Assembly: GCA_029267335.1 (NCBI GenBank)
Contig: JAJUJC010000005.1
Span: 1-64,000, forward strand
DNA length: 64,000 bases
Reading direction: 5' to 3'
Source: Intestinibacillus massiliensis
Lineage (GTDB): Bacteria; Bacillota; Clostridia; Oscillospirales; Butyricicoccaceae
Shown here: in pieces, positions 8,397 to 15,949 of the stretch
Position numbering within the stretch: position 1 is the first letter of the stretch
Layout: every line of letters starts with the position of its first letter
Program-made: the position numbers and the translations under genes
Notes under the pieces: generated by a model
Told to the model about the DNA's origin: nothing
What the model saw: the letters and a program-made list of their open reading frames with translations, nothing else
Database searches by the model: none

Positions 8397-9074
8397 TTAT
8401 ACGCCGTACAACCCTGCGCGGTCATTGATGACCAGATTGCGAAGCGCATTATGCTCGAGATTGAGGTATTCGTTATCCCCCCGCAGGAACCCCTTGCGCG
8501 TCAGTTTGGCAACCGTGTCACGCGCCCAATCCGGAATATCCGCCCACGTTTTGTAAATTGTCATGTCCTCTTCCCCTTTCAGTCGTTTCTGGAATCTTAC
8601 CCATGCATCTGCGTCGCGCACAAACGGTTCCGGACAGCATTTGTGCGTGACATCGTAATGCCGCAGCACATTTTCTACCGGAATCGCATACCGTGTCATC
8701 AGTTCACGCAGCAGCGCCGCTGCATGATCGAGCGTGCCCTCCCGAAAGCAAAACCGTCCCTTTGCGTCGCGATAGGCGCACAGCTCGACGCCGATTGCAT
8801 TGCGGTTGCGACAAAACGGATGATAATACGCGCCGCGTGTACCGCAGTGCCATGCAACGCAGTCCTCTGGCACGCTGTTCCAGATTTCCTGCGCATCCAC
8901 AAAGTAATGCGCCGACACGCCCGGCTGCGCGGTCGCGAAATACTGCGCGTTTGCGCGGGCGCTGTCGCCGTCGTTTCCCGTGTAGTGCACGACCACATAG
9001 CGGATATCGTGGGGCTTGCGCACACTGTCCGCCGCATAATTTGCGGGATTCGCCCGCTTGGTTTGAATCTCCAT
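8397..9074 (-). CDS. N-acetylmuramoyl-L-alanine amidase (Amidase_2), endolysin-like
   Basis: The predicted enzyme cleaves the amide between N-acetylmuramic acid and the stem peptide. Of 225 residues, 20-155 form an Amidase_2 (PGRP-like) domain with zinc ligands His30 (VVVHYTGN), His139 (LRHYD) and Cys147 (KCCPEP). Residues 172-225 form a small C-terminal domain containing DWARDTVAKL and a GD(N) turn, of the kind appended to phage-type and autolysin amidases, probably for wall binding. There is no signal peptide, so export would need a holin, lysis or a non-classical route. It could be a domesticated phage endolysin, but no phage gene surrounds it. Strong site AAGGAGGTG upstream of the ATG. 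Confidence 0.88.
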   Translation of the reverse strand: MEIQTKRANPANYAADSVRKPHDIRYVVVHYTGNDGDSARANAQYFATAQPGVSAHYFVDAQEIWNSVPEDCVAWHCGTRGAYYHPFCRNRNAIGVELCAYRDAKGRFCFREGTLDHAAALLRELMTRYAIPVENVLRHYDVTHKCCPEPFVRDADAWVRFQKRLKGEEDMTIYKTWADIPDWARDTVAKLTRKGFLRGDNEYLNLEHNALRNLVINDRAGLYGV

Positions 9075-9105
9075 TTTCGCACCTCCTTATAAACCGGTGC
9101 GAAAA

Positions 9106-9140
9106 CAAAAAAAGTTGACCGCGAACGGTCAACTTTTCTT
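9106..9140 (-). terminator. Terminator of the topoisomerase operon
   Basis: An 11-bp stem, AAAGTTGACCG/CGGTCAACTTT, with loop CGAA. On the minus strand a T-rich run follows directly. It lies between the topoisomerase A-subunit stop and the amidase start, so the amidase probably needs its own promoter, which I could not place. Confidence 0.85.
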
Positions 9141-9143
9141 TTT

Positions 9144-11351
9144 TTAGGATAATGTGAGCTGGGTTTCCGGCAAATCCTCGTCACGCAGGATCGCGCCGAT
9201 CGACGGAATGGTGCGGCAGCGGTAGCGTCCGTTGTCGACGAGCCCCGCGTCTTCCATGCGGCATGCACGTGTGATCGTGTGCTTACCGCGCAGCACCATC
9301 GCCTGCACGCCCTGCGTCGAGCGCGTCGCCTTGACGTCGAGGGCTCCGACCGAGAAAGTCAGCGCACGGTTTGCAGAAGAGAACAGCGTGATCTCCTCCT
9401 CATCGCCCGCAAGGAAAAACGCAACTGCGCGCGCCTTATCGGAATACGCACCGGTCAGGCGGCGGCGGTTTTGCTTGGTCTCGAAGCTCTCGAGCGAGAA
9501 GCGTGCCGCCTTGCCGTTTTCAAAGACCACGACGAGCGTGCCCTTATAATCGTCCGGCAGGAACGCAAATACCGGTGTTTCTCCCTCGTCCATGCCGAGC
9601 TTTTGCGGCAGGAAGTCACCGAGTACGGATGCCTTGCAGTCGTCGAAATCATGCAGGCGCGCCTTATATGCCTGCTGCTTGTCGGTCAGGAAGATGATCT
9701 CGGTCTTGTTGGTGGTTTCAAGCTGCCAAACGACCTCGTCGCCTTCCTTTAATTTGTGCTCCGAGCCCATACGGAAGGACTGCGGCGTGATCTTCTTGAA
9801 ATAGCCCTCACGCGTCAGGAACACAAGCACAGGATAGTCCTCAATGTGCTCGTTTTCGTCGTAGGTCTCGACCTCGTGCGCATGCACGATCTCGCTGCGG
9901 CGCGGCGCAGGATATTTCTTGATGACTGCCTCAAGCTCTTTGATGATGATGGCGCGAATCTTCGCTGCGCTGCCCAGAATATCTTGCAGCCGCTTGATTT
10001 CCGCCTCCAGTTCGCTCGTTTCCTGCAAACGCTTGAGGATATATTCCTTATTAATATGCCGCAGACGAATATCCGCGATGAAATCCGCCTGTGCCTCGTC
10101 GATGCCGAAGCCGATCATCAGGTTCGGTACGACCTCCGCGTCCTCTTCGGTCTCGCGGATGATGGCGATGGCACGGTCGATGTCGAGCAAAATCTTCGAA
10201 AGACCTTGCAGCAGATGCAGCTTTTCCTGCTTTTTCTTCAGGTCGTACGCCACGCGGCGGCGGATGCTCTCCGTACGCCACGACGTCCATTCCTCAAGAA
10301 GCTCGCGCACGCCAAGCACTTTAGGCATGCCGCCGATGAGCACGTTGAAGTTGCACGCAAAGGAATCCATGAGCGGCGTCATTTTCATGAGCTTGGTCAT
10401 GAGTTTGTCCGGGTCGACACCGCGCTTGAGGTCGATCGCAATTTTCAGACCGCTCAGGTCGGTCTCGTCACGCACATCGGAGATCTCGCGAATTTTACCG
10501 GTCTTGATGAGATCCGCCAGCTTGTCGATGATCGCTTCGATCGTCGTCGTGTACGGAATTTCCGTGACCTCAATGATGTTTTCTTTTTTAATATACTGCC
10601 ACTTCGCGCGCACCTTGAACGAGCCGCGCCCGCTTGCGTAGATGCGGCGCATTTCGTCCTCGTCGAACACGATCTCGCCGCCGGTCGAAAAATCCGGCGC
10701 GGGCAGCGTGCTCAGCAGGTCATGCTCCGGATTTTTGATGCACTCGATCGCCGTGCGGCAGGTCTCGTGCAGGTTGAAGCCGCAGAAGTTCGACGCCATG
10801 CCGACTGCGATGCCCGTGTTTGCGGACACCAGAATATTGGGGAAGGTCGTGGGCAGCAGCGTGGGTTCCTGCATCGTGCCGTCGTAGTTGTCGATAAAGT
10901 CGACCGCATTGCAGTCGATGTCGCGGAACAGTTCGGTGCAGATGCCGTCGAGTTTCGCCTCGGTGTAACGCGCGGCGGCATACGCCATATCGCGCGAATA
11001 GACCTTGCCGAAGTTGCCCTTGGAGTCGACGAACGGCGTGAGCAGCGACTCGTTGCCGCGTGTCAGACGCACCATGGTCTCATAGATCGCCTGATCGCCG
11101 TGCGGGTTCAGCTTCATGGTCTCACCGACGATGTTCGCGGACTTGGTGCGGTTGCCGTTCAGCAGCCCTTTTTTGTACATCGTGAAGAGCAGCTTGCGGT
11201 GCGAGGGCTTGAAGCCGTCCAGTTCGGGGATAGCGCGCGACACGATGACGCTCATCGCGTAGGGCATATAGTTTTCCCGCAGGGTGTCCGTGATGCGCTG
11301 ATCGCTTGACGGATGCTCGCGGTAGGTTTTCTGTTCGGGTTTTTTAGGCAT
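9144..11351 (-). CDS. parC: Type IIA DNA topoisomerase subunit A, ParC-like (divergent)
   Basis: The breakage-reunion subunit of an ATP-dependent type IIA topoisomerase. The 735-residue product has the winged-helix/tower core with catalytic Tyr129 in AARYTEAKL, the KPSHRKLLF segment where gyrases read RPVQRR-like, and a long coiled coil around 430-490. A beta-pinwheel-like C-terminus lacks a recognisable GyrA box (QRRGGKG), which argues for topo IV/decatenase activity rather than supercoiling. It is shorter than typical GyrA (about 800-850). It lies 16 bp downstream of its B subunit in one operon. The naming is by family logic; a search of the rest of the genome for separate gyrAB would settle it. 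Confidence 0.85.
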   Translation of the reverse strand: MPKKPEQKTYREHPSSDQRITDTLRENYMPYAMSVIVSRAIPELDGFKPSHRKLLFTMYKKGLLNGNRTKSANIVGETMKLNPHGDQAIYETMVRLTRGNESLLTPFVDSKGNFGKVYSRDMAYAAARYTEAKLDGICTELFRDIDCNAVDFIDNYDGTMQEPTLLPTTFPNILVSANTGIAVGMASNFCGFNLHETCRTAIECIKNPEHDLLSTLPAPDFSTGGEIVFDEDEMRRIYASGRGSFKVRAKWQYIKKENIIEVTEIPYTTTIEAIIDKLADLIKTGKIREISDVRDETDLSGLKIAIDLKRGVDPDKLMTKLMKMTPLMDSFACNFNVLIGGMPKVLGVRELLEEWTSWRTESIRRRVAYDLKKKQEKLHLLQGLSKILLDIDRAIAIIRETEEDAEVVPNLMIGFGIDEAQADFIADIRLRHINKEYILKRLQETSELEAEIKRLQDILGSAAKIRAIIIKELEAVIKKYPAPRRSEIVHAHEVETYDENEHIEDYPVLVFLTREGYFKKITPQSFRMGSEHKLKEGDEVVWQLETTNKTEIIFLTDKQQAYKARLHDFDDCKASVLGDFLPQKLGMDEGETPVFAFLPDDYKGTLVVVFENGKAARFSLESFETKQNRRRLTGAYSDKARAVAFFLAGDEEEITLFSSANRALTFSVGALDVKATRSTQGVQAMVLRGKHTITRACRMEDAGLVDNGRYRCRTIPSIGAILRDEDLPETQLTLS

Positions 11352-11367
11352 TTATTTTCACCTTAAC

Positions 11368-13362
11368 TTAACTGATGTCGGCAAAATCAAGATATTGATA
11401 GCCGTTTTCCGCAATATATTCCTTGCGCCCCGCGAGGTTGTCGCCGAGCAGCAGATCGAACATATCGCTTGTCGCCTGCGCCTCTTCGGGGCACACACGG
11501 ATGAGGCGGCGCGTTTCCGGGTTCATCGTGGTCTCCCACATCATGTCACCTTCGTTTTCGCCCAAGCCCTTGGAACGCTGAATGAGCAGCTTTTTGCCCT
11601 CAAATTTTTTGAGGATCGCGGCTTTTTCGCCTTCGTCAAAGGCAAAATAGCTCTTGCCCTTGTACTCGATCTCATAAAGCGGCGATTCCGCGATATAGAC
11701 GTACCCCTGCTCGATGAGCGTGGGCGCAAGGCGATAGATCATCGTCAGGATGAGCGTGCGGATCTGGAAGCCGTCGACGTCGGCATCGGTGCAGATGATG
11801 ATCTTGTTCCAGCGCAGCGATGCGAGATCGAACGACGCGAGGTCCTTCGCCGCCTTACCGCGCACCTCCACACCACAGCCGAGCACCTTGATGAGGTCGG
11901 TGATGATGTCGTTTTTGAAAATCTTATCGAAATCCGCCTTCAGGCAGTTGAGGATCTTACCGCGCACGGGCATGATCGCCTGAAATTCGCTGTCACGCCC
12001 CTGCTTGACCGAGCCGAGTGCGGAATCGCCCTCGACGATGTACAGCTCGCGGCGCGCGACGTCCTTGGTGCGACAGTCGACGAACTTCTGCACGCGGTTT
12101 GCGACATCCAGATTGCCGGACAGCTTCTTTTTGATATTCAGACGCGCCTTTTCCGCCTGTTCGCGGCTGCGCTTGTTGATGAGGATCTGCTCCGCGATCT
12201 TGTCCGCTTCCGCCTTGTTCTCGATGAAATAGACTTCCAGCCCCGCCTTGAGGTATTCGGTCATCGCCTCCTGGATAAACTTGTTTGTGATCGCCTTTTT
12301 GGTCTGATTTTCGTAGGAGGTATAGGTCGAAAAGCAGTTGGTGATCAAAATCAGGCTGTCAAACACGTCCTGATAGGATACCTTGCTCTCATTTTTCTGG
12401 TACTTGTTGTTCTGCTTGAGATAGCCGTCGATCGCGGAGACGAACGCCGAGCGCACCGCCTTGTCGGGCGCGCCGCCGTACTCGAGCCACGAGGAGTTGT
12501 GATAATACTCGATGTGGCTGATCGCGGACGAAAAGCAGAACGCGCACGACAGCTTGACCTTGTATTCGGGCTTGTCCGCGCGATCGCGTCCGCGTTTTTC
12601 CGCCTCATAGAACTGTACGCTCGTCAGCGGGTTTTCCCCCGCAAGCTCAGTGACGTAATCTACGATGCCGTTCTGATAGCAGAACTCGGTCGTCTCAAAT
12701 TTGCCGCCGACCTGATTGCGCAGCACAAAGCGCAGCCGGTTGTTGACGACCGCCTGCCGCTTGAGCACGTCGAGATAGTAGTCGACCGGGATGTTGATGT
12801 CGGTAAAGACCTCGAGATCGGGCTTCCAGCGAATGACCGTGCCGGTTTTCCTGCTGTCGGTCCGCTTTTTGATATAGCCCTCCTCGGTGCCGGTGCGGTT
12901 TTCTCCCTTCTCGAAGTGCAGCGTATATTCGTAGCCGTCGCGCACGATGGACACATCCATATACGCCGAGGCGTACTGTGTCGCGCAGGTGCCCAGACCG
13001 TTCAGACCGAGCGAGAACTCATAGTTTTCGCCGGTGTCGTTCTTATATTTGCCGCCCGCATACAGCTCGCAAAAGACCAGCTCCCAGTTATAGCGCTGCT
13101 CGTTCGGGTTCCAGTCGACCGGAATGCCGCGGCCGCGGTCCTCGACCTCGATGGACGCGTCCTCGTAGCGTGTGACCGTGATGCAGTCGCCATAGCCTTC
13201 GCGCGCCTCGTCGATCGAGTTCGACAAAATCTCAAATACCGCGTGCTCACAGCCCTCGAGCCCGTCCGAGCCAAAGATGACGCCCGGGCGCTTGCGGACA
13301 CGGTCCGCACCCTTGAGCGAGGAGATGCTGTCGTTTCCGTATTGTGTGGTACTTTTTTTCAT
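11368..13362 (-). CDS. parE: Type IIA DNA topoisomerase subunit B, ParE-like (divergent)
   Basis: The ATPase/Toprim subunit partnering the ParC-like protein. The 664-residue product has a GHKL ATPase (SNSIDEA, EDRGRGIPV), a transducer domain and a Toprim domain with VEGDSALGS and TDADVDGFQIRTL, ending in the usual B-subunit tail. Several normally invariant positions differ: GLNGLGTCATQYAS replaces the common GLHGVGASVVNALS, the VDWNPNEQRYNWELVFCEL stretch is unusual, and DGFQIR replaces DGAHIR. I use the ATG at 13362, spaced 7 nt from AGGTG; a GTG at 13371 is too close to it. The promoter is at 13394-13422. Confidence 0.87.
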   Translation of the reverse strand: MKKSTTQYGNDSISSLKGADRVRKRPGVIFGSDGLEGCEHAVFEILSNSIDEAREGYGDCITVTRYEDASIEVEDRGRGIPVDWNPNEQRYNWELVFCELYAGGKYKNDTGENYEFSLGLNGLGTCATQYASAYMDVSIVRDGYEYTLHFEKGENRTGTEEGYIKKRTDSRKTGTVIRWKPDLEVFTDINIPVDYYLDVLKRQAVVNNRLRFVLRNQVGGKFETTEFCYQNGIVDYVTELAGENPLTSVQFYEAEKRGRDRADKPEYKVKLSCAFCFSSAISHIEYYHNSSWLEYGGAPDKAVRSAFVSAIDGYLKQNNKYQKNESKVSYQDVFDSLILITNCFSTYTSYENQTKKAITNKFIQEAMTEYLKAGLEVYFIENKAEADKIAEQILINKRSREQAEKARLNIKKKLSGNLDVANRVQKFVDCRTKDVARRELYIVEGDSALGSVKQGRDSEFQAIMPVRGKILNCLKADFDKIFKNDIITDLIKVLGCGVEVRGKAAKDLASFDLASLRWNKIIICTDADVDGFQIRTLILTMIYRLAPTLIEQGYVYIAESPLYEIEYKGKSYFAFDEGEKAAILKKFEGKKLLIQRSKGLGENEGDMMWETTMNPETRRLIRVCPEEAQATSDMFDLLLGDNLAGRKEYIAENGYQYLDFADIS

Positions 13363-13393
13363 CCAATTCACCTATTTATTCACAGATAAACTT

Positions 13394-13422
13394 ATTATAA
13401 TCTATTTTTCCTGCTTCGTCAA
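13394..13422 (-). promoter_or_regulatory. Promoter of the parE-parC operon
   Basis: On the minus strand TTGACG (13417-13422) and a perfect TATAAT (13394-13399) are 17 bp apart, about 30 nt before the parE start. Confidence 0.85.
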
Positions 13423-13492
13423 ATCACATGCGGTCCACCGCGCATAACCGTGCCGTTTTTTTCATATTCTATAGCGGAAGGGGGCACGGCAA

Positions 13493-13756
13493 ATGGACAT
13501 CGGTTCCTGCTTGGTATATGGCATTCTGGGGCTTTTTATCCTGCTCGCATTCGGCGCGCTGTTCGCACCGCTGCGTTGGGCGTTCAAGGCATGCATCCAC
13601 ATGGGGCTTGGATTCCTCGGCCTGCTCGTCGCAAACGTGTTCGGCTCCTTTCTCGGGGTGACGGTCGGCGTCAATCTGGTGAACACACTGGTCGTCGCGC
13701 TGCTCGGACCGGCAGGCGTGCCGCTGCTGCTGCTGCTGTCCTGGAGTCTTACATAG
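13493..13756 (+). CDS. bofA: Pro-sigma-K processing inhibitor BofA family protein
   Basis: BofA sits in the outer forespore membrane and holds the protease SpoIVFB inactive until the forespore signal arrives. The 87-residue product is almost entirely hydrophobic: a helix at about 5-25, then a C-terminal region with GVNLVNTLVVALLGPAG and a run of leucines, matching the family's conserved GxNxxNxxxxxxLGxPG pattern. The start is preceded by GGAAGGGGG. It lies 41 nt upstream of the GerA/SpoVAF-type gene and is probably co-transcribed with it. Short BofA-like proteins are widespread in Clostridia, so the exact target protease is inferred. Confidence 0.83.
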   Translation: MDIGSCLVYGILGLFILLAFGALFAPLRWAFKACIHMGLGFLGLLVANVFGSFLGVTVGVNLVNTLVVALLGPAGVPLLLLLSWSLT

Positions 13757-13797
13757 GGCGGTATCGCTGCCCTTCTTTCATAAAAGGACTGATTTGA

Positions 13798-15204
13798 TTG
13801 CCCAAACTCTATCCGAGTCTGTCGGTCAGCGAACCGCGTCTGCGCGGGCTGCTGCATACCGACCGCAATTTTGACGTCATTGTACGCGACGTGACCTTTG
13901 CCGGCGGACGGCAGGCGGCGTTTTTCCTCATAGACGGCTTTGTGAAGGACACGCTGTTTGAAAAAATCATGGAATTTCTTTACGGGCTGGATGAAAGCGC
14001 GTTCACCTCTGCGGATACCTTTTCCCGGCAGGGCATGCCCTACTGCGAGGTCGCGCTCGAGCCGTGTGAGAACAAACTCATCACCGCCATTTTGAGCGGG
14101 CAGACCGCGCTGCTCATCAACGGCTTCGAGCAGGCGATCCTGCTCGACATTCGCACCTACCCGCAGCGAGACACCGCTGAGCCCGAAAAGGACAAGACCT
14201 TTCGCGGCTCGCGCGACGGCTTCGTGGAAACGATGGTGCTCAACTGTGCACTCATCCGGCGGCGCATCCGCTCTCCGCTGCTGTGCTTCGAGACCTTCTC
14301 GGTCGGCACGACCTCCAAAACCGACGTGACCGTATGTTATATGGACGATCGCGTCGATAAGGAGCTGCTCGGCAAAATCAAGTGCAAACTGGAGAACGCG
14401 CGGGTCGATGCGCTGACGATGAATCAGGAAAGCCTTGCCGAGGTTCTGCTGCCGCATAAATGGTGGAATCCGCTGCCGAAATTCAAATATTCCGAGCGAC
14501 CGGACACGGCGGCGGCGCAGGTGCTCGAGGGTGACATCATCCTGCTTGTGGACAACTCCCCCGCTGCCATCATGCTGCCAACCTCGATTTTCGACATCAT
14601 GGAGGAGGCAAACGACTATTATTTCCCACCCGTGACCGGCACCTATCTGCGTTTAACCCGTTTCTTTGTGTTGCTGCTCATGCTGCTGCTCACGCCGTGC
14701 TGGCTGCTGCTCACGCAGAATCCGCAGTGGGCGCCCGACTGGCTTTCCTTCGTCGCGCTGCGGGAAAATCCGTTTGTACCGGTGTTCTGGCAGCTCATTC
14801 TGCTCGAGATCGGCATCGATGGGCTCAAACTCGCGACCATCAACACCCCGAGCATGCTTACGACCTCCCTGTCAGTCGTTGCGGGCATCGTGGTCGGTGA
14901 TTTTGCGGTCAAAAGCGGTTGGTTCTCCGCGGAGCCGATGCTCTATATGGCGATCGTCGCCCTCGGCAGCTACAACCAACCCTCGTGGGAGCTGGGCTAC
15001 GCGTTCAAGTTCATGCGCGTCGGACTGCTCATCGCAGTCTATGCCTTTGATCTCTGGGGGCTGATCGTGGGGCTGGTGCTCATCTGTGCCCTGCTGTTGT
15101 GTACCAAAACCTTTGCAGGCACAAGCTATCTCTATCCGCTCGTGCCATTTGATGCCAAAGTGCTGTACCGCAAGCTGTTCCGTCCGGGCATCCGCAGCCA
15201 ATAA
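13798..15204 (+). CDS. spoVAF: Spore germination protein of the GerA/SpoVAF family
   Basis: Predicted inner-membrane protein of the spore involved in germinant response or dipicolinate release. Of 468 residues, the first 280 or so are soluble (GerA N-terminal fold). Then come about five membrane helices between 283 and 450, including the LLMLLLTPCWLLL helix, the family segment NTPSMLTTSLSVVAG, and QPSWELGYAFKFMR, which resembles SpoVAF more than GerAA. The start is TTG at 13798, supported by AAAGGAC 7 nt upstream; no ATG is suitably placed. The usual neighbours (spoVAA-E or gerB/gerC) are absent, so the precise receptor is unknown. Confidence 0.85.
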   Translation: MPKLYPSLSVSEPRLRGLLHTDRNFDVIVRDVTFAGGRQAAFFLIDGFVKDTLFEKIMEFLYGLDESAFTSADTFSRQGMPYCEVALEPCENKLITAILSGQTALLINGFEQAILLDIRTYPQRDTAEPEKDKTFRGSRDGFVETMVLNCALIRRRIRSPLLCFETFSVGTTSKTDVTVCYMDDRVDKELLGKIKCKLENARVDALTMNQESLAEVLLPHKWWNPLPKFKYSERPDTAAAQVLEGDIILLVDNSPAAIMLPTSIFDIMEEANDYYFPPVTGTYLRLTRFFVLLLMLLLTPCWLLLTQNPQWAPDWLSFVALRENPFVPVFWQLILLEIGIDGLKLATINTPSMLTTSLSVVAGIVVGDFAVKSGWFSAEPMLYMAIVALGSYNQPSWELGYAFKFMRVGLLIAVYAFDLWGLIVGLVLICALLLCTKTFAGTSYLYPLVPFDAKVLYRKLFRPGIRSQ

Positions 15205-15215
15205 ACACACCAAAA

Positions 15216-15250
15216 AGACGCCCCGAAGCGCATTGCTTCGCGGGCGTCTT
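15216..15250 (+). terminator. Hairpin after the spore germination gene
   Basis: Arms AAGACGCCC-CGAAGC and GCTTCG-C-GGGCGTCTT with loop GCATT lie 12 nt after the stop. The T tract is weak (TTGCGTTTG), so termination may be incomplete or Rho-assisted. Confidence 0.6.
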
Positions 15251-15573
15251 GCGTTTGAAGGGGCGGCGGGGCAAAGGAGTGAAACCCCGCTTTTATGCGG
15301 CGCACCGTACCTCATCCTTGCTTTTGCCGTGTCCCGCCCCGTTGTTGTTGGACTGCCAAATCCCTTGGCCGCGCGGTATTCCGTCCCACGACCGGACTGG
15401 CAGATTTAAAAAAGGGGTTGCTGCCTCAGGGAATGCCGTTCCCTTCGATCTGTATTTATGATACCGCATGGATGTGAAGAAAGTTTGTCAAAAATGCGAA
15501 CACTTTCCAAACAAACGGTTGACATTTTGCAACAAACTCTCCACAAACGAGTGGGTTCGTAGCTTACATACAC
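15251..15573. other. Intergenic region without a gene
   Basis: About 320 nt between converging transcripts. I see no open frame with a ribosome site and no tRNA. There are minor inverted repeats (GGGAA-TGCCG-TTCCC near 15432-15444; CTGCCA...TGGCAG at about 15353-15404) and an A/T-rich right half. No function can be assigned. Confidence 0.5.
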
Positions 15574-15574
15574 A

Positions 15575-15604
15575 AAAAGGCGAAGCTTTGCAGCTTCGCC
15601 TTTT
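15575..15604 (-). terminator. Terminator of rpsU
   Basis: A 12-bp stem AAAAGGCGAAGC/GCTTCGCCTTTT with a 6-nt loop lies 10 nt past the rpsU stop and is followed by T residues on the minus strand. Confidence 0.9.
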
Positions 15605-15613
15605 AATGGGTTC

Positions 15614-15796
15614 TTACTTGAACTTTTTCTTCTTTGCGCGTGCCGCCTCAGACTTCTTGCGGCGCTTGACGCTCGGGCTCTCATAGTGCTCGCGCTTGCG
15701 GAGCTCGGAAAGCGTACCCGCCTTGGCGCAGGATCTCTTGAATCGGCGCAGAGCGCTGTCGATGGATTCATTTTCCTTAATGCGGATTTCCGACAT
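15614..15796 (-). CDS. rpsU: 30S ribosomal protein S21
   Basis: The 60-residue small-subunit protein bS21, located near the anti-Shine-Dalgarno region. It has the family core [16 protein letters not shown] and a very basic tail ([15 protein letters not shown]). The start at 15796 follows AGGGAGGG at normal spacing. It is transcribed alone: a consensus promoter at 15907-15935, about 110 nt of leader, and a terminator at 15575-15604. Confidence 0.97.
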   Translation of the reverse strand: MSEIRIKENESIDSALRRFKRSCAKAGTLSELRKREHYESPSVKRRKKSEAARAKKKKFK

Positions 15797-15906
15797 CGTT
15801 TTCCCTCCCTCCGCGCGTTCCGGATGAACGCATAAAAGGCGCGGTTGCGACCTTTTTAGATTACGGGGTGTAGAGACACTACGTCCCTGCACAAAACCGT
15901 AAGGTT

Positions 15907-15935
15907 ATTATATCGTTTTTATCGGTTTTTGTCAA
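15907..15935 (-). promoter_or_regulatory. Consensus promoter of rpsU
   Basis: On the minus strand a perfect TTGACA (15930-15935), a 17-bp spacer and a perfect TATAAT (15907-15912). The transcript would have a leader of about 100 nt before the rpsU start (15797-15900), in which I cannot recognise a known ribosomal-protein leader. The promoter sits only 15 nt past the leuS stop. Confidence 0.95.
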
Positions 15936-15949
15936 GAGTAACCGGCAAT

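Noticed and set aside
8397-9074. Prophage remnant signalled by the endolysin-like amidase
   Set aside because: No holin, structural, integrase or repressor genes flank it; neighbours are a carbonic anhydrase and a topoisomerase.
11395-13389. Plus-strand open frame antisense to parE
   Set aside because: Codon-bias shadow of the topoisomerase subunit; no start signal.
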